Source: Lojkania enalia
Taxonomy: Eukaryota > Ascomycota > Dothideomycetes > Pleosporales
Direction: 5' to 3'
Assembly: GCA_010094045.1 (NCBI GenBank)
Contig: ML986580.1
Location: 884,059 to 948,058 of the forward strand
DNA: 64,000 bases
Made by a program: the position numbers and the translations under genes. Shown piece after piece: positions 25,109-37,290 of the stretch. The notes beneath the pieces are model-generated. The model had not been told where the DNA came from, made no database searches, and worked only from the letters and a program-made list of their open reading frames with translations. Each line of letters opens with the position of its first letter. Positions within the stretch are counted from its first letter, which is position 1.

Positions 25109-26206
25109 CGGGCCATTTGATGATCCGAATCGTTCTAATTTTTTCCTGCTTGCACTACTTCAAGGTCGATGCATGTGTTCGTTCGAAACGTAGAACAGAG
25201 CTCTTCACAGTGTATATATCGAAATAGAAATTTTTCTAGTGATTCAGGAACACATTTGTATAGGCGTAGCTCCGGCCCGCCTTATAGGGTGCATGCCATT
25301 CGGATATTTTCCACGCCTGCGGTGTAATTGACTTAAACTGAGGAGGCCATGACCGGTAGTTGACCGGCGTCTTCTAGACAGAGCTACAATAGCATAGTAG
25401 TCTGTCGAAATTGGCACTGAAGCGTTCGTAAGAGTAGTAGCCCGTCTCACATAAACGACAGGGTCAGGCGGTGTTTGCGGCAGATGGGGCAGGGCGGGTG
25501 TTGGTCCGGTCCACCCATAGCCAGGGGAGTGTTTGAAGAGAGTGGGCTAAATATGGCAGCAGATTGCTTCGCGGCGGCATCTGAGGGCGCGGGAGCGGCG
25601 CGCAGGTCTTACCGCGACGGTCTCAAACAAAGCGCAATGTCACAGTGGGAGCAGGCAAGCATGCAGGGGGCGATTGGGAGCGTTGGTCGCGTGCACGGGA
25701 GGCGTTTTGTTCTTCGGGGATGGCCTTACTCATCGGCCGCCGCCAATCTGCCCATGTCCAGGCCCATGCCCGCCGTGGACAACACCATCGCCGTCATCTT
25801 GCTGGCCTGCAGCCCTCACCGCAGCTTTCGCAGTTTTTTCGCAGCCCTACCCACACCCCCGAATCGACACCGCTGGCCCTGACCGTCCCCCTCTGTCCGC
25901 CGGCCGGCCGCCCCTGCATCGCTGCTAACCTTCTCAGACCCCCGAGGAGAGACCTCCAGCGCTCGTCGCGACCTCTCCGCACGAAACACTGGTCTCTATC
26001 GTTGCAAGAGCAGCAGGGCCTCCCTCCCTTGACCGGTGCCATTCTGGGGCGAATGCCCCCGGGAACGATATTGCCATCGTCTAAGCAGCTCCTCTTCCAG
26101 CTGTGGCGCTCGTCCGTCCACTCTGCCGCTATCGCTGCCGCTGCCGTCACCCTGAGCGCTAAGGGAACCATAAACCGACCAGAACCTCTCCCCGCCTCCC
26201 GTCACC
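25109..26206. promoter_or_regulatory. upstream region of the F-box/WD40 gene
   Basis: About 1.1 kb. From 25470 on it turns GC-rich with C/T tracts and long overlapping chance frames, which fits a promoter with a long 5' UTR. No coding unit supported. Confidence 0.45.
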
Positions 26207-28469
26207 ATGGAGCACGGCGACTACTTTGGTCCTCCCGCTAACTCTCATGCACCAGACGTCCAGATTGACTCGGACACTGACATGGCTGCCTCTGCGTCGT
26301 CATCTAGCATGCGCCCATCCATGTTTTCATCGCCAACCACACACACCCGGAAACAGGGTCGAATGTCGCGTTCGGGTGCGCCGCGGCCTATAATCACACC
26401 TACAAGTCCGTTGACCTCGACGATACCTCACAACCTCCTTCCCTCTGCTCCTGCCTCGCCCCCGACACCTGCCCCGAGCCCGACACCAACTCAACGAGTT
26501 CCGGACTGGAGCACAGCAGCCGAACATGAGGACTCCCAGATCAAGAATACTCGCGCCCAATTCAGCGAGATGAACAGAGCAGAGCGCTTGCGGCTCCTCG
26601 GGGAATTGCTCAATCTCTGCGATAGCCACGAGCTCAGCTTTGTCGCTGAGTTTGTGAGCCCAAGACTAAAGAAAGATCCCTTCATGGTCCTCCCTACGGA
26701 ACTGTGTCTAAGGGTATGTTTTTCCTAGAGCTACCTCAACATTTGCTCGTATTTGAATAACGAAAATGCATATAGATTCTGGAATGTGTCGATGATCCCA
26801 CCACTCTCGCCCGTGCTTCGCAGGTCTCAAAGAAGTGGCGAGAGCTCGTAAATGATGACACGGCGTGGAGGCTATTATGCCAGAAGTACTCCTACCGCGG
26901 TCTTCCGAAAGAAGAGAAAAGCGAGGAAGATGAGCCCGGAGACGAGTGGGACTCAGAGTCGAAGCCTTCGCAATGGTTCCAATCAGCACGCATGGCAAGA
27001 CCGGAGGACGCTCTACTCAGTCAACAAGTAGATGGCCTTTCTTCCAATAACGGTAGCGAAACCCTTCGAACACAAAGCCTTGACCGCAGTGCGAAGCGGA
27101 AATCCTCTCACCGCCGGCCGAAGGCAACTACGTACCGATCACATTTTAAACAACGTTATATGGTGGAAACCGCATGGCGCTCCGGAGGCATATGCGATGC
27201 TCGCCAAATAACGCCTGATCAAGGGGTCGTTACCAGTTTGCACTTGACCAAGAAGTACATTGTAGTTGCGCTCGACAATGCCAAAATACACGTTTTTGAT
27301 GTGAATGGATACCATCAGAAGACTCTCCAAGGTCATGTGATGGGCGTTTGGGCAATGGTACCATGGGGAGATCTTCTTGTATCTGGAGGATGTGACCGAG
27401 ATGTCCGCGTCTGGAACCTTGCGACCGGGTACGTCTCTCCTTGACCCCTCTTTAGACAAGACACTGACAAAATGAACGTAGGTATCCTCAATTCACACTA
27501 CGAGGGCACACTTCGACAGTACGTTGCCTGAAAATGTCTGATGCAAGCACCGCTATTTCTGGCTCAAGAGATACCACACTACGGATATGGGATCTCAAAA
27601 AAGGCCTATGCAAGCACGTCTTGATAGGCCACCAGGCGAGTGTGAGATGCTTAGAAATCCATGGTGATATCGTAGTATCTGGTAGCTACGACACGACAGC
27701 GAAGATATGGAGTATTTCAGAAGGCAAGTGTTTGCGTACTCTGACGGGGCATTTCAGCCAGATTTATGCTATTGCGTTTGACGGCAAGAAAATTGCTACA
27801 GGGAGCTTGGACACCAGTGTCCGGATATGGGACCCGACGGATGGGTAAGTCCATTCGCTTTTGTATTCCGCTTTTGCTGATCCGATGTCGGTAGCAAATG
27901 CTTGGCCGTGCTACAAGGTCACACCTCGCTTGTTGGTCAGCTCCAGATGAGGGAAGATATTCTCGTCACTGGGGGATCGGATGGCTCCGTTCGTGTCTGG
28001 TCACTGTCGGACTACCAAGCAATCCATAGATTAGCAGCACATGACAACAGCGTTACTAGTTTACAGTTCGACAATACACGGATTGTGAGCGGCGGTAGCG
28101 ACGGTCGAGTTAAGGTGTGGGACCTCAAGAAAGGGACACTGGTTCGAGAATTAAGCTCCCCGGCGGAAGCAGTCTGGAGAGTTGTTTTTGAAGAAGAGAA
28201 GGCAGTCATAATGGCAAGCCGAAGCGGTAGGACCATTATGGAGGTTAGCTCTAAACCATACAGCCCGCCAGACGAAGCTAACAGCAGTGAAGGTATGGTC
28301 TTTTTCACCACCGGACGATGAGTTCGACGAATTTCGTTCTAGCAGCCCGGCAAGTATGCCCGACCACCAAATAGACTTTGGGGATCGGCCACATTCAGCT
28401 ACGGCAGCGATAGCACCCCAAGACGCAGAAGACATCACTATGGCAGATGCAACCGATTCATGTGCCTAA
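26207..28469 (+). CDS. F-box and WD40-repeat protein (Cdc4/FBXW7-like SCF substrate receptor)
   Basis: Exons 26207-26713, 26776-27428, 27482-27844, 27895-28243 and 28293-28469 give 682 residues. A Ser/Pro/Thr-rich N-terminus (1-110) precedes the F-box (FMVLPTELCLRILECVDDPTT, split by intron 1, near 158-200). A linker (HFKQRYMVETAWRSGG) leads into at least seven WD40 blades, for example GHVMGVWAMVPWGDLLVSGG, GHTSTVRCLKM, GHQASVRCLEIHGDIVVSGS and GHTSLVGQLQM. The tail is acidic. The F-box binds Skp1 and the propeller binds phosphorylated targets in an SCF ubiquitin ligase. The layout and the linker fit filamentous-fungal Cdc4/FBXW7-type proteins, but I cannot exclude another F-box/WD paralogue, so no symbol is given. 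The last join (GAG to GTATGG) gives a sensible MEVWSFSPP. Confidence 0.92.
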
Positions 28470-29377
28470 TCGACTTCTTCGTCTATCTTATTAGACATGG
28501 CCCTGCATTTCAGCGGGCTTCGCAGCGTATCAATATGGCTGTACAACTATTTAATGGCTTTTACTATTGGAACACAATTAGGGGCGAGGAACAACCCGAG
28601 ATGCTCCAATGAACGTGTCGATAGCTGCTCGATTTATGTTACTTGAGCCTGTTTATACTATCAACTGCTTAGCGGCGGACTATTGTCATATCGCTACTCT
28701 TAGGAGCGATTCAGCGATCAATTGGATGAATCTGGTCATATTTGCGTTGCATGGCAGGTTTCATACTGGGCGGCATTAAAGGAATGGCAAGATCCGAAGG
28801 CACAACGGCGCCCTCTGCATTTGAGAGGAGTTCTTTGTTTTCTAGCTCCAGCATTCAGCCCACCAAACGGGCATCTATAGGGATTTTAGGAGGATAACCA
28901 TATATGCTGTGCACAGCAAATAGATGTCGTTGTACATGACCATGATATTGCGGTGTGTAGCACATACTCCGACTTAGTTGACGTACATGTTCTGTTAGTC
29001 GAGTTATCCGGAAAAGGAGATGGAAGCTTGGAACAAGCTTTGGTATTGTTCTGAACCATGGATGCAACAATGATGACAAGGCCGGCTAGTAGAATTGTAA
29101 GCCACTTTAGTGAGGACTAAGCGATCGACGTCATATCAATGGTGAACGGATGCTGGGGGAAGGGGCCGGGAACCACGCAATAGTGGCCTCGAGAAATAAA
29201 TATCGATAGGCTAATTGTTCTTCTACAAAAGCCTGGACTCCTGATTGAAGCTTTTTATGTCTCTTTGATTGTCTTCGAACTTCCGAGCCTAGACCGACAG
29301 CAAGCGCTCATCACACGACATTAGAGAGCCTATCAGTGTTCATCCCGCTTAGCAGTCGTACTCGACGGCTTGGAAAA
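28470..29377. promoter_or_regulatory. spacer and promoter of the phosphate carrier gene
   Basis: 908 bases between a stop and an ATG on the same strand. No gene or repeat recognised. Confidence 0.45.
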
Positions 29378-30685
29378 ATGGCCACGGTAGCGAAGTCAGG
29401 GCAACAGCAAAAGGGCAAGATAGAGCTCTTCTCTAGTACTTATTTTGCTGCTTGCACGCTTGGTGGAGTTGTCGGTAGGCAATTGGTATTCTTCTGAGGG
29501 GAGCCATACTGAAGGGCACGATAGCTTGCGGACCAACGCATACTTTGGTCACACCTCTGGACCTAGTGAGTGTTGCAAATGCCTCGCATACATTACCGAC
29601 GTCGCTCCCATAATTATTTCCGAACTTCATTTTACGTCAATCTTGACTTGGTTCTAATCCTGAATATTCTAGGTAAAATGCCGCCGCCAAGTCGACGACA
29701 AACTTTACAAGTCCAACACCCAGGCCTGGAAGATGATCTACCGCTCCGAAGGGATTCGCGGTGTCTTCTTCGGCTGGTCTCCTACTTTCATTGGATACTC
29801 GTTCCAAGGCGCAGGCAAATACGGCTTTTACGAGGTCTTCAAATACTTGTACGGTGACAGGCTCGCACCCAATGCCAACAAAACCCTAGTGTACCTCGCA
29901 GCGTCCGCGTCCGCCGAGTCTTTAGCTGATATTGCGTTGTGTCCCTGGGAAGCGATCAAGGTGCGGATGCAGACCACGCTGCCACCATATGCGCATAGCT
30001 TGCGGGAAGGTTTTATCAAGATAGTCAGTCAAGAAGGATATGCAGGGTTGTACAAGGGCTTGTATCCGCTATGGGGACGACAGATTCCGTATACTATGGT
30101 TAAGTTTGCAACGTTCGAAGAGGCGGTTTCCGCTATATATATATTCTTAGGGAAGCCGAAGGAGAGCTATAACAGCTTCCAGCAGACGAGTGTCAGTTTC
30201 TTGGGTGGTTATATTGCGGGTATTGGATGTGCGGTCGTGTCACATCCTGCCGGTATGTTTACATGAGTACGGCATGGACGTTGTACTAATGTATTGCAGA
30301 CATGATGGTTTCAAAACTAAACAGCGACCGAAAAGGTGAGTTCTTCGTTGTCTAGTCGAGCCACTCCATCAATACTTACCGTCGTTCAGCTGGTGAGGGG
30401 GCTGGTCAGGCCATGACAAGAATATACGGCAGTATCGGCTTCCGAGGTCTCTGGAACGGTCTTCCAGTTCGAATCTTTATGATTGGTACTCTAACTGTAA
30501 GTCTACAAATCTGAGGCTCACAGTGTCTATTAGACTATTACTAATTACCTCGAACAGGCCTTCCAATGGCTCATCTACGACTCCTTCAAGGTGTATCTCG
30601 GCGTGAGTTACCCCATGACCTGACTAGCAGAAAATTGGAGCTGACCATAGACATGGTTTAGCTCCCAACCACTGGAGGACATTAA
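29378..30685 (+). CDS. PIC2: mitochondrial phosphate/copper carrier, Pic2 type
   Basis: Seven exons (29378-29474, 29525-29565, 29673-30252, 30300-30335, 30390-30496, 30558-30602, 30662-30685) join to 309 residues, normal for a mitochondrial carrier. Three carrier repeats are visible with their signatures: [23 protein letters not shown] and [11 protein letters not shown]. The end reads [21 protein letters not shown], very close to Pic2. Six transmembrane helices are expected in the inner membrane. Pic2-type carriers import phosphate and, in yeast, copper. Four coding exons are tiny (41, 36, 45 and 24 nt). All six introns are GT-AG and each join restores a conserved motif, so the structure is well supported. 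Confidence 0.93.
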
Positions 30686-31315
30686 ATGGTGGGAGAGAGT
30701 CCTCTTTGACGGGCTTTGACTTAAATAAAGGTGTTTCAACCGAAGTATTGGCCACTATTGGGATGAATTTAACGGGGGAAATGCAATCTCGGCACTTGCA
30801 AGCTCGGGAACGGTAGACAAGACTGAATACGCTCTAGAATCCGAAGTTGGAATGCTCCATTGGACGCGTCAGATGTATTTTCTAGAAGCTCGGCTTTCTA
30901 CTATATATAATACTAAACTCTAGGATCTACAGCTTATTGCCGTTTATAAATTCTTTCCTGAAGGCTCTTGGCAAGTTCAATATCGGAATAATCCTACCGA
31001 CAAATCGCATTCGTTCCTGCATTTCGCCGGAATTTACCCGGGAAAAGCCAAGCTTATTCGCAGTCTTCCAATCAAGGTACATGTCCCCCATACTGTACCG
31101 CTCCAACGTACATCGAGCGTGTCTCCCGCATCTAACCTTGCCGCTAACGATATCCGGAAAAGACGCGGAGATGAAGCGTCATGTTTGGAGTTGTGATAGC
31201 GTCTTCGCTCGCTGGCGTCTGTCAATCAATTCCAGGGTCACCCCAATGTTTATATGGCGTTGTCTGCAGGCTACTTGTGGCTCAAAGTTGTGAGCAGGCT
31301 TGTAGCAATGGCGAG
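30686..31315. other. spacer, no gene seen
   Basis: About 630 bases between the phosphate carrier stop and the esterase TATA box. Only chance frames. Confidence 0.45.
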
Positions 31316-31322
31316 TATATAA
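31316..31322 (+). promoter_or_regulatory. TATA box of the carboxylesterase gene
   Basis: TATATAA lies 84 bases before the chosen ATG. Confidence 0.45.
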
Positions 31323-31399
31323 CCTTGAGCGATTTTCTCTATGAAATCTCCTGGTCTGGATTTGCCTGTAGGTCATTTTCTCTCTTGAAATTCCTTACG

Positions 31400-33147
31400 A
31401 TGGTCTCTCTTAAATTGGGAGCGTTTTTCTCGCTATGGTCATATGCTGTGCTTGCATTTCCTTACAGCTCTCCAAATGATTCATCGTATCCTCCATTCGT
31501 CCAGACCAAGAATGGAACAATTGAGGGTGTCTACTCAGCCGTTCATAATCAGGACTTCTTCCTTGGCATTCCGTACGCTCAGCCTCCGGTTGGCGCCCTT
31601 CGATTCCGCGTCCCGCAACCGCTTAATACAAAATTCTCCTCTACCTATTCTGCAACGGAATACTCTGCCGCTTGCGTTGGATATGGATCCGACGAGTGGC
31701 CGTACCCTTTCCTGTCTGAGGATTGCTTATATCTCAACGTTATACGTCCAGCAAACTACTCTGATCAGAAGCTGCCAGTAGCTTTCTGGATCCACGGCGG
31801 GGGCCTATACGAAGGTAGTGCAATTGATGAGCGCTACAACTTAACATGGATGGTGAAAAGAAGTGTTGAGATCGGGAAGCCAATTATAGCAGTCAGCGTG
31901 AATTATCGGCTGAGTATGTGGGGATTCATTACCGGGGAAGAGGTCATAAAAAGTGGCAATGCGAATCTAGGCTTTAGAGATCAGAGGCTAGGATTACATT
32001 GGGTGCAAGAGAACATTGAAGCCTTTGGCGGTACGTATCCTGGGGATTTCGACATGGCAACATCAGGACCTGACTTGAACCAGGGGATCCATCCAAGGTA
32101 ACAATCTTTGGCGAGTCTGCCGGTGGCCTGTCAGTTGGAATGCATCTAACGGCCTATGGCGGCCGTGACGACAAGCTCTTTAGGGGCGCGATTATGCAAT
32201 CTGGAAGTCCAATCAGCTACAGCACGTTAGACTACGATCCCTCAGAACTCCTGACTGCCTCCGTGCAGCTTGGATGCAACAACTCCTCGTCGATTCTCGA
32301 TTGTCTTCGTACGATCTCTTACGATACCCTCAATGCGTGGATAAATAGCACAGCTAGTTATGCCTTCAGTTGGCAGCCCATCATCGACGGGGATTTTATC
32401 CAGGGCAAAACCAGCCTCCAACTCGACTCCGGCGCTTTTGTCCACGTGCCTATCATCTCGGGAGCCAACAGCGACGAAGGCACAGCATTTGGACCCAAGC
32501 CCATCAATACCGCCCAGGACTTCTACAACTACCTCATTAATGCTCCCGCTCCGGCGCCCGCACCCTTAACTCCCAGCCAAGCTACCAAAGTCCTATCCGC
32601 TTACCCGGCAAACATCACTGTTGGCGCCGTACCCACCAACCAACCCCTCAGCTACATCCCCGGCCCCGGCATCGGCGCTAGCTCAAGGCGAAGTGACGCC
32701 TACGCCGGCGACGTAGCCATGATAGCGCCGCGCAGAAAGACATGTCAGACGTGGGCTTCAGCATCCCTCTCCGCTTACTGCTACCGCTTCAACACCATCC
32801 CGGCCGGCCTGGGCCCAGAAACTGGTGCCACGCACTTTCAAGAGGTGGCCTTTGTCTTCAATAACAAGCTTGGTGGGGGCTATGGGTACCCCGGTGTATC
32901 GGTGAATCCGTTCGAGGGGATGCCACAAAAATTTCTTGAGCTCAGCGACGAAATGAGTGCGGCTTGGGTAGCGTTTGTGCATGATCTTAGTCCCGGCGAG
33001 TGGTGGCCGAGGTATGAGGGGGAAATCGGCCGGAATTGGGTGTTCGATGCTAATGCGACAGGGTTGGGGTATCGAGAATTGGATGACTGGAGGAAAGAAG
33101 GCATCGAGTTGATTAGTGGGTGGAATGCAGAAATTTATAGGAGGTAG
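31400..33147 (+). CDS. secreted type-B carboxylesterase
   Basis: Exons 31400-32030 and 32084-33147 give 564 residues. The ATG at 31400 gives a clean signal peptide (MVSLKLGAFFSLWSYAVLA); the frame is open further upstream but offers no better start. Family marks in order: FLGIPYAQPPVGALRF, EDCLYLNVIRP, the oxyanion hole WIHGGGLYEGS, NYRLSMWGF, the nucleophile elbow FGESAGG (restored only after splicing), acid Glu in GANSDEGTAF and catalytic His in GATHFQEV. The triad is complete. Several N-glycosylation sequons occur. The family hydrolyses esters, including lipids and plant-polymer side groups; the substrate is unknown. The disulfide cysteines of fungal lipases of this clan are partly present. 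Confidence 0.92.
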
Positions 33148-34444
33148 TCGGGAGCGATTTCGCAGATGTCGAAATTTAGATAGGAATGGAAGCGGATAGG
33201 GAATTGATGATTAGGCAAAAGCGTCGAACGCTTTGGTGTTTGTGCCATCGGCAATGGTGCTCTATGACGGAAAGGCAGTATTTCTGAGCAGCGCGCCTAC
33301 TGCATGACTACGCTGGAGGATCATGATTTATTATACCGCATAGGGGATGTTAGTGAGATAATTCATTATAATTTGATTCCTATCGGCCTCTCTAGTAACC
33401 GGCCGGTAGCTGTTTATTTGAAACAAAGTAACACAATTTTGCATCGTCGGCCGTGCACATAAGTAATCTACCACGTAGACTCTCAATATCTCTTTACCAC
33501 CTCATCCTTCAGCCCCTTGCCCTCCGTGGCCAAAATATTAGAGAAAAAAAACATATCGAGACGTTCGGCGTTCGTGCGGCACTTGGAACTAGGCCTTTAG
33601 GGTCTCCTCTGTCCAATGCGAGTGATTATGTTACCGAAGCCATGTTAAGATTTTCTAATATTTGGTGCAAATTATACGTAGAATCAGCAGGCAAGGTTAA
33701 CGTTATCCGCAATACTAATGGTTGCCCTTGTTTAAATATGCGGGTAGCCTAGAGTTTTGGTATAATAGTATAGTCGCACGAGAAGCTGATAGTGTACCGC
33801 TTGTATAGGAGATATTTGACCTTTGAAGGATACCAAATCCTGCGTAAAATGACCGGCCAGGTTAATATTCGCCTAGGGAACGTAGATACTGAGCATTTGG
33901 AGCTAATGTAGATTTTCTCAAAAGTGGGTGTTCTAGATTATTGGAGTACTTCGTCTAAAAATCAGTCCAGCACCGCTTGCGTGGTAAATTTCTGGGACCG
34001 GGTATGGTACGAAATGACAATCTTGCAATAGAAATAGAGAGTTTCAGGTTATTGTAGGCTCATGCGGTGTATATATATAGAAAAAAAATATGTTAGGGCG
34101 CGTTTACATGGGTATTGTAATGCTGAGCGGGGCTGGGGGTGGGGTTTTGAGCCCATCATCCCTTCCAATCGCCTAAATAGTATCTGATATTCAGCACTCA
34201 GCAACCCTCTCCTTTCGCCATTCTACGGAGTTTGTAGTACTTGGCCTCTTTACTTGTTGTCTTCTTATTCTACGAACTGCTTTCTTCTAAGCGGGGTATC
34301 TCTTTCCTCCAGGATCCTCACAGACAAAGCCACCAGTAGGCATCTTTGTAACCAAGAACATTGTGCAGATAAGAAAGCGAGAAGCCTAAGTCCATTAGTA
34401 GCACCATAAGAATTGGTCTCCCTGAGCTTCTGTTGCACATAGAG
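33148..34444. other. AT-rich spacer, no gene seen
   Basis: About 1.3 kb, with A/T runs (for example near 34075-34090) and short chance frames. The last 250 bases should hold the promoter of the dehydrogenase gene. Confidence 0.45.
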
Positions 34445-35536
34445 ATGTCACAATCTGGAACTTCGCTCACACAGATATCCCCCCTGGACGACAAAATTTA
34501 CGTGAAAGCCCCTGACGCGCTCAAATGCATTAAAGCAATCCTAGCTGGCAACGGTGTACCTTCCGAAAACGCGGCTCTCATTGCGCGCTGCCTCATTGCC
34601 GCTGATCTTCGCGGCATTGATACACACGGAATGAACAGAATCCCCTCTTATATGGAGCGAATACGCCAAGGAGTTCTGAATCCAGAAGCAGAGCCCATAC
34701 TCAAGCAGGCCACCCCAGTGGTACATCACGTGGATGGTCAGAATGCCTTTGGCTTTCTAGCGGCGCATAAGGGGATGGCGGCCGCTATCGAGTCTGCGAA
34801 GACGTTTGGCATTGGGATGGCTAGTATTGCGCACTCCAATCACTTCGGTATGAGTGCATGGTTAATACAGCAAGCTCTTGACGCAGATATGATGAGCTTG
34901 GTGTTCACGAATTCCAGTCCGGCGCTGCCTGTGTGGGGTGGAAAGAGTAAGCTCATGGGTGTGTCTCCAATAGCTTGTGGGGCTCCTGGAAAGGACAGGC
35001 CGTTCATCTTAGATATGGCCCCGTCAATCGCGGCGAGAGGGAAGATATACAAGGCAAAAAGACGTGGGGAGAAGATTCCGCTTGGGTGGGCTCTGGACGC
35101 AGAGGGTCGACCGACTGATGACCCGGCCGCTGCCCTAGATGGTGGTGTCATGCTGCCCATGGGTGGACCAAAAGGCTCAGCTTTATCTATTATGATGGAT
35201 GTTTTCTCAGGAGTCCTGTCCGGATCCGCCTTTGCCGGTCACGTGACGAATCCTTATGACCCCTCAAAGTCTGCAGATGTTGGCCATTTCCTGGTTGCTA
35301 TCAAGCCAGATCTGTTCATGAGCCTGGAGGAGTTCCGAGACAGAATGCAGTATCTTTATGAGAGGGTAGTGGGGTCCGAGAAGGCGGCGGGAGTGGAAAG
35401 AATCTATTTCCCTGGTGAATTAGAAATCTTGGCTCAGGAAGAGAGGGAGAGAACTGGGATTCCTTTGGTTCAAGCCGAGATTGACGCTTTGAACACAGAG
35501 GCAAAGAGAGTGGGCGTCGATCCCCTCACTATTTAG
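34445..35536 (+). CDS. Ldh2/malate-type NAD(P)-dependent oxidoreductase
   Basis: A single uninterrupted frame of 363 residues. It covers the whole Ldh2/MDG dehydrogenase fold: AADLRGIDTHGMNRIPSYM, the catalytic-His segment IAHSNHFGMSAWLIQQA, PIACGAPG, FILDMAPSIAARGKI, then PLGWALDAEGRPTDDP, MGGPKGSALSIMMD and GHFLVAIKP. Members reduce or oxidise 2-hydroxy acids (malate, sulfolactate, ureidoglycolate, diketogulonate) with NAD or NADP and are structurally unlike classical malate dehydrogenase. No targeting signal is seen, so it is probably cytosolic. It is intronless in a window where most genes are split, and it sits between two AT-rich spacers; both facts would fit an old bacterial origin but do not prove it. 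The substrate cannot be assigned. Confidence 0.9.
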   Translation: MSQSGTSLTQISPLDDKIYVKAPDALKCIKAILAGNGVPSENAALIARCLIAADLRGIDTHGMNRIPSYMERIRQGVLNPEAEPILKQATPVVHHVDGQNAFGFLAAHKGMAAAIESAKTFGIGMASIAHSNHFGMSAWLIQQALDADMMSLVFTNSSPALPVWGGKSKLMGVSPIACGAPGKDRPFILDMAPSIAARGKIYKAKRRGEKIPLGWALDAEGRPTDDPAAALDGGVMLPMGGPKGSALSIMMDVFSGVLSGSAFAGHVTNPYDPSKSADVGHFLVAIKPDLFMSLEEFRDRMQYLYERVVGSEKAAGVERIYFPGELEILAQEERERTGIPLVQAEIDALNTEAKRVGVDPLTI

Positions 35537-37290
35537 AGTAATTTGGGTTAGAAGCTCTTGTATGCATAAGCCCGATCGATGATTGCATAGGATATCATGA
35601 ACCGGCGCTGTCCTAGACTAAGGGTATGCGGCTTGTATACACTAATATCAGTGGAATTTTACTCAGACCCATGATCGATGAACTTGTCCTCTATCAGTGA
35701 TGCACAGCTGACTGGGATATAATGTCTAGAACATAGCATGAGCAATTTGTGCTAATTCACTAGTTCACACTCTTCAATATTTGGTATATCTAGAAACACA
35801 GAAGTGAAAGATAACAATTTATGCAATTCCGCAATCGCACGCTCATTGAGAAAGGGAAGTGAGATGGTGATAGGAAGCGTGCAGGACGTCAATGCGGCGT
35901 GGGTGAGGACCGCTCCCATAGAATACTCCGTCGATGTTAAATGCATTTGGAAGAGTTTCTAGGTCTATAGTAGAAAGGGGTAGTCTCCGGCGACTACAAT
36001 CGGTGATGGCTATTGAAATGTTTGGATGAGAAGGCGTTTATAGCTAAAAGTGATTTAATGGGCACAGTATGTAAATGAAATATCCTACGTAGCCCGGAGA
36101 CCAGCACATCGGAACCTTTGTCAAATGCTCGACTGAAACTCTGGGCTCTGAAAGAACAACGCTTGAGCTTGGCGAAGTCGTCCAACGACTAGACTAGTAG
36201 TGCATGTTGCATCAGCCTTGTGCTTTACTTTTACACCCTTGACTTAGTCGCTGTGGTTGTAGCTGTAGTGGGAACAAACGCGCAGTTTATCATATGGACA
36301 TGGAATAAAACTTTGGGCCTGCTATATATCCTGACGTTGGTGTGGACTCCTTCTGTCATCGCCTGATCTTATTGGTCCAGCAGTTCTCCAAGATAATACC
36401 AGGTCATTCCCACCTTTGCTTGATCTCGCCCTACAATATTCTGCTCATAAGATATCCAGGACTTCAATTTGCTCAGATACATCGTTGACATTAATGTTGC
36501 TGCCTGCATGACCACCCGTTTACCCTTCGCAATCAAACCGGACAGGGCTGGACTTCGTGTCCCACGCGCTCGATATGTCGCGAATGATTCGCTATCGAAA
36601 TCAATAGATTAAGATACTCTGTTCACCTCGTTTTTGCTCAGCCCCACAGGCGTATGAGCAATGCAAGGGGATGAAGCATGTGCTTGACCGTGGCGGCGGC
36701 GGAGTGCATGCCACTAGCGATATGCCCCTGTCAACCACCTCACTCAAGTCACCACCACACATATACGATAAGATTGTGGATTACAAGAAAAACAGAACGA
36801 CCGCGGAAAATACATTATCTTCTCAGGATAACACATACAACATATGTTTCATACTGAATCAAATTTGTTGAACCTCGAATCCAACGTCTCATCAGCAGTC
36901 CGCCGGCCGATTGGCCCAAGTGGGAATCGTTTCGTTTGCAACGTATTAGTTGGGGGTGAAGATACCCCAGCAATTCCGCGAAAATGTGGCGCCGACAGGT
37001 CAGAATTGGCTCAGCTCGAGACATTCTTACTACAGAGGTATCATACGAGATATGCTTTACCTGCAGCTGGCAACGAGGCTCAGAGGCTCAGACGGCGGAA
37101 GCGACATCGTGCTTTACGATCTTTATCAACTCGCGGTAGCTGCTCGCAGCCCGAATGCCATATTACTATGGAATTAACTAAACTATATCCCACGCATGTT
37201 CTAGTGAGCAGCACGACGAGATTACTACTTCTGAAAGTTGTGTGAATTGTAAATTCCTTGCGAAGAATTCTAAGATAATTGTAATCACTT
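35537..37290. other. gene-free stretch
   Basis: About 1.75 kb, AT-rich, with stops in every frame. A few open frames of 60-70 codons on both strands show no recognisable domain. Confidence 0.5.

Noticed and set aside
25645..26241. 198-codon plus frame upstream of the F-box gene
   Set aside because: Low-complexity, Arg/Pro/Ser-rich, overlapping frames in a GC-rich leader; no domain.
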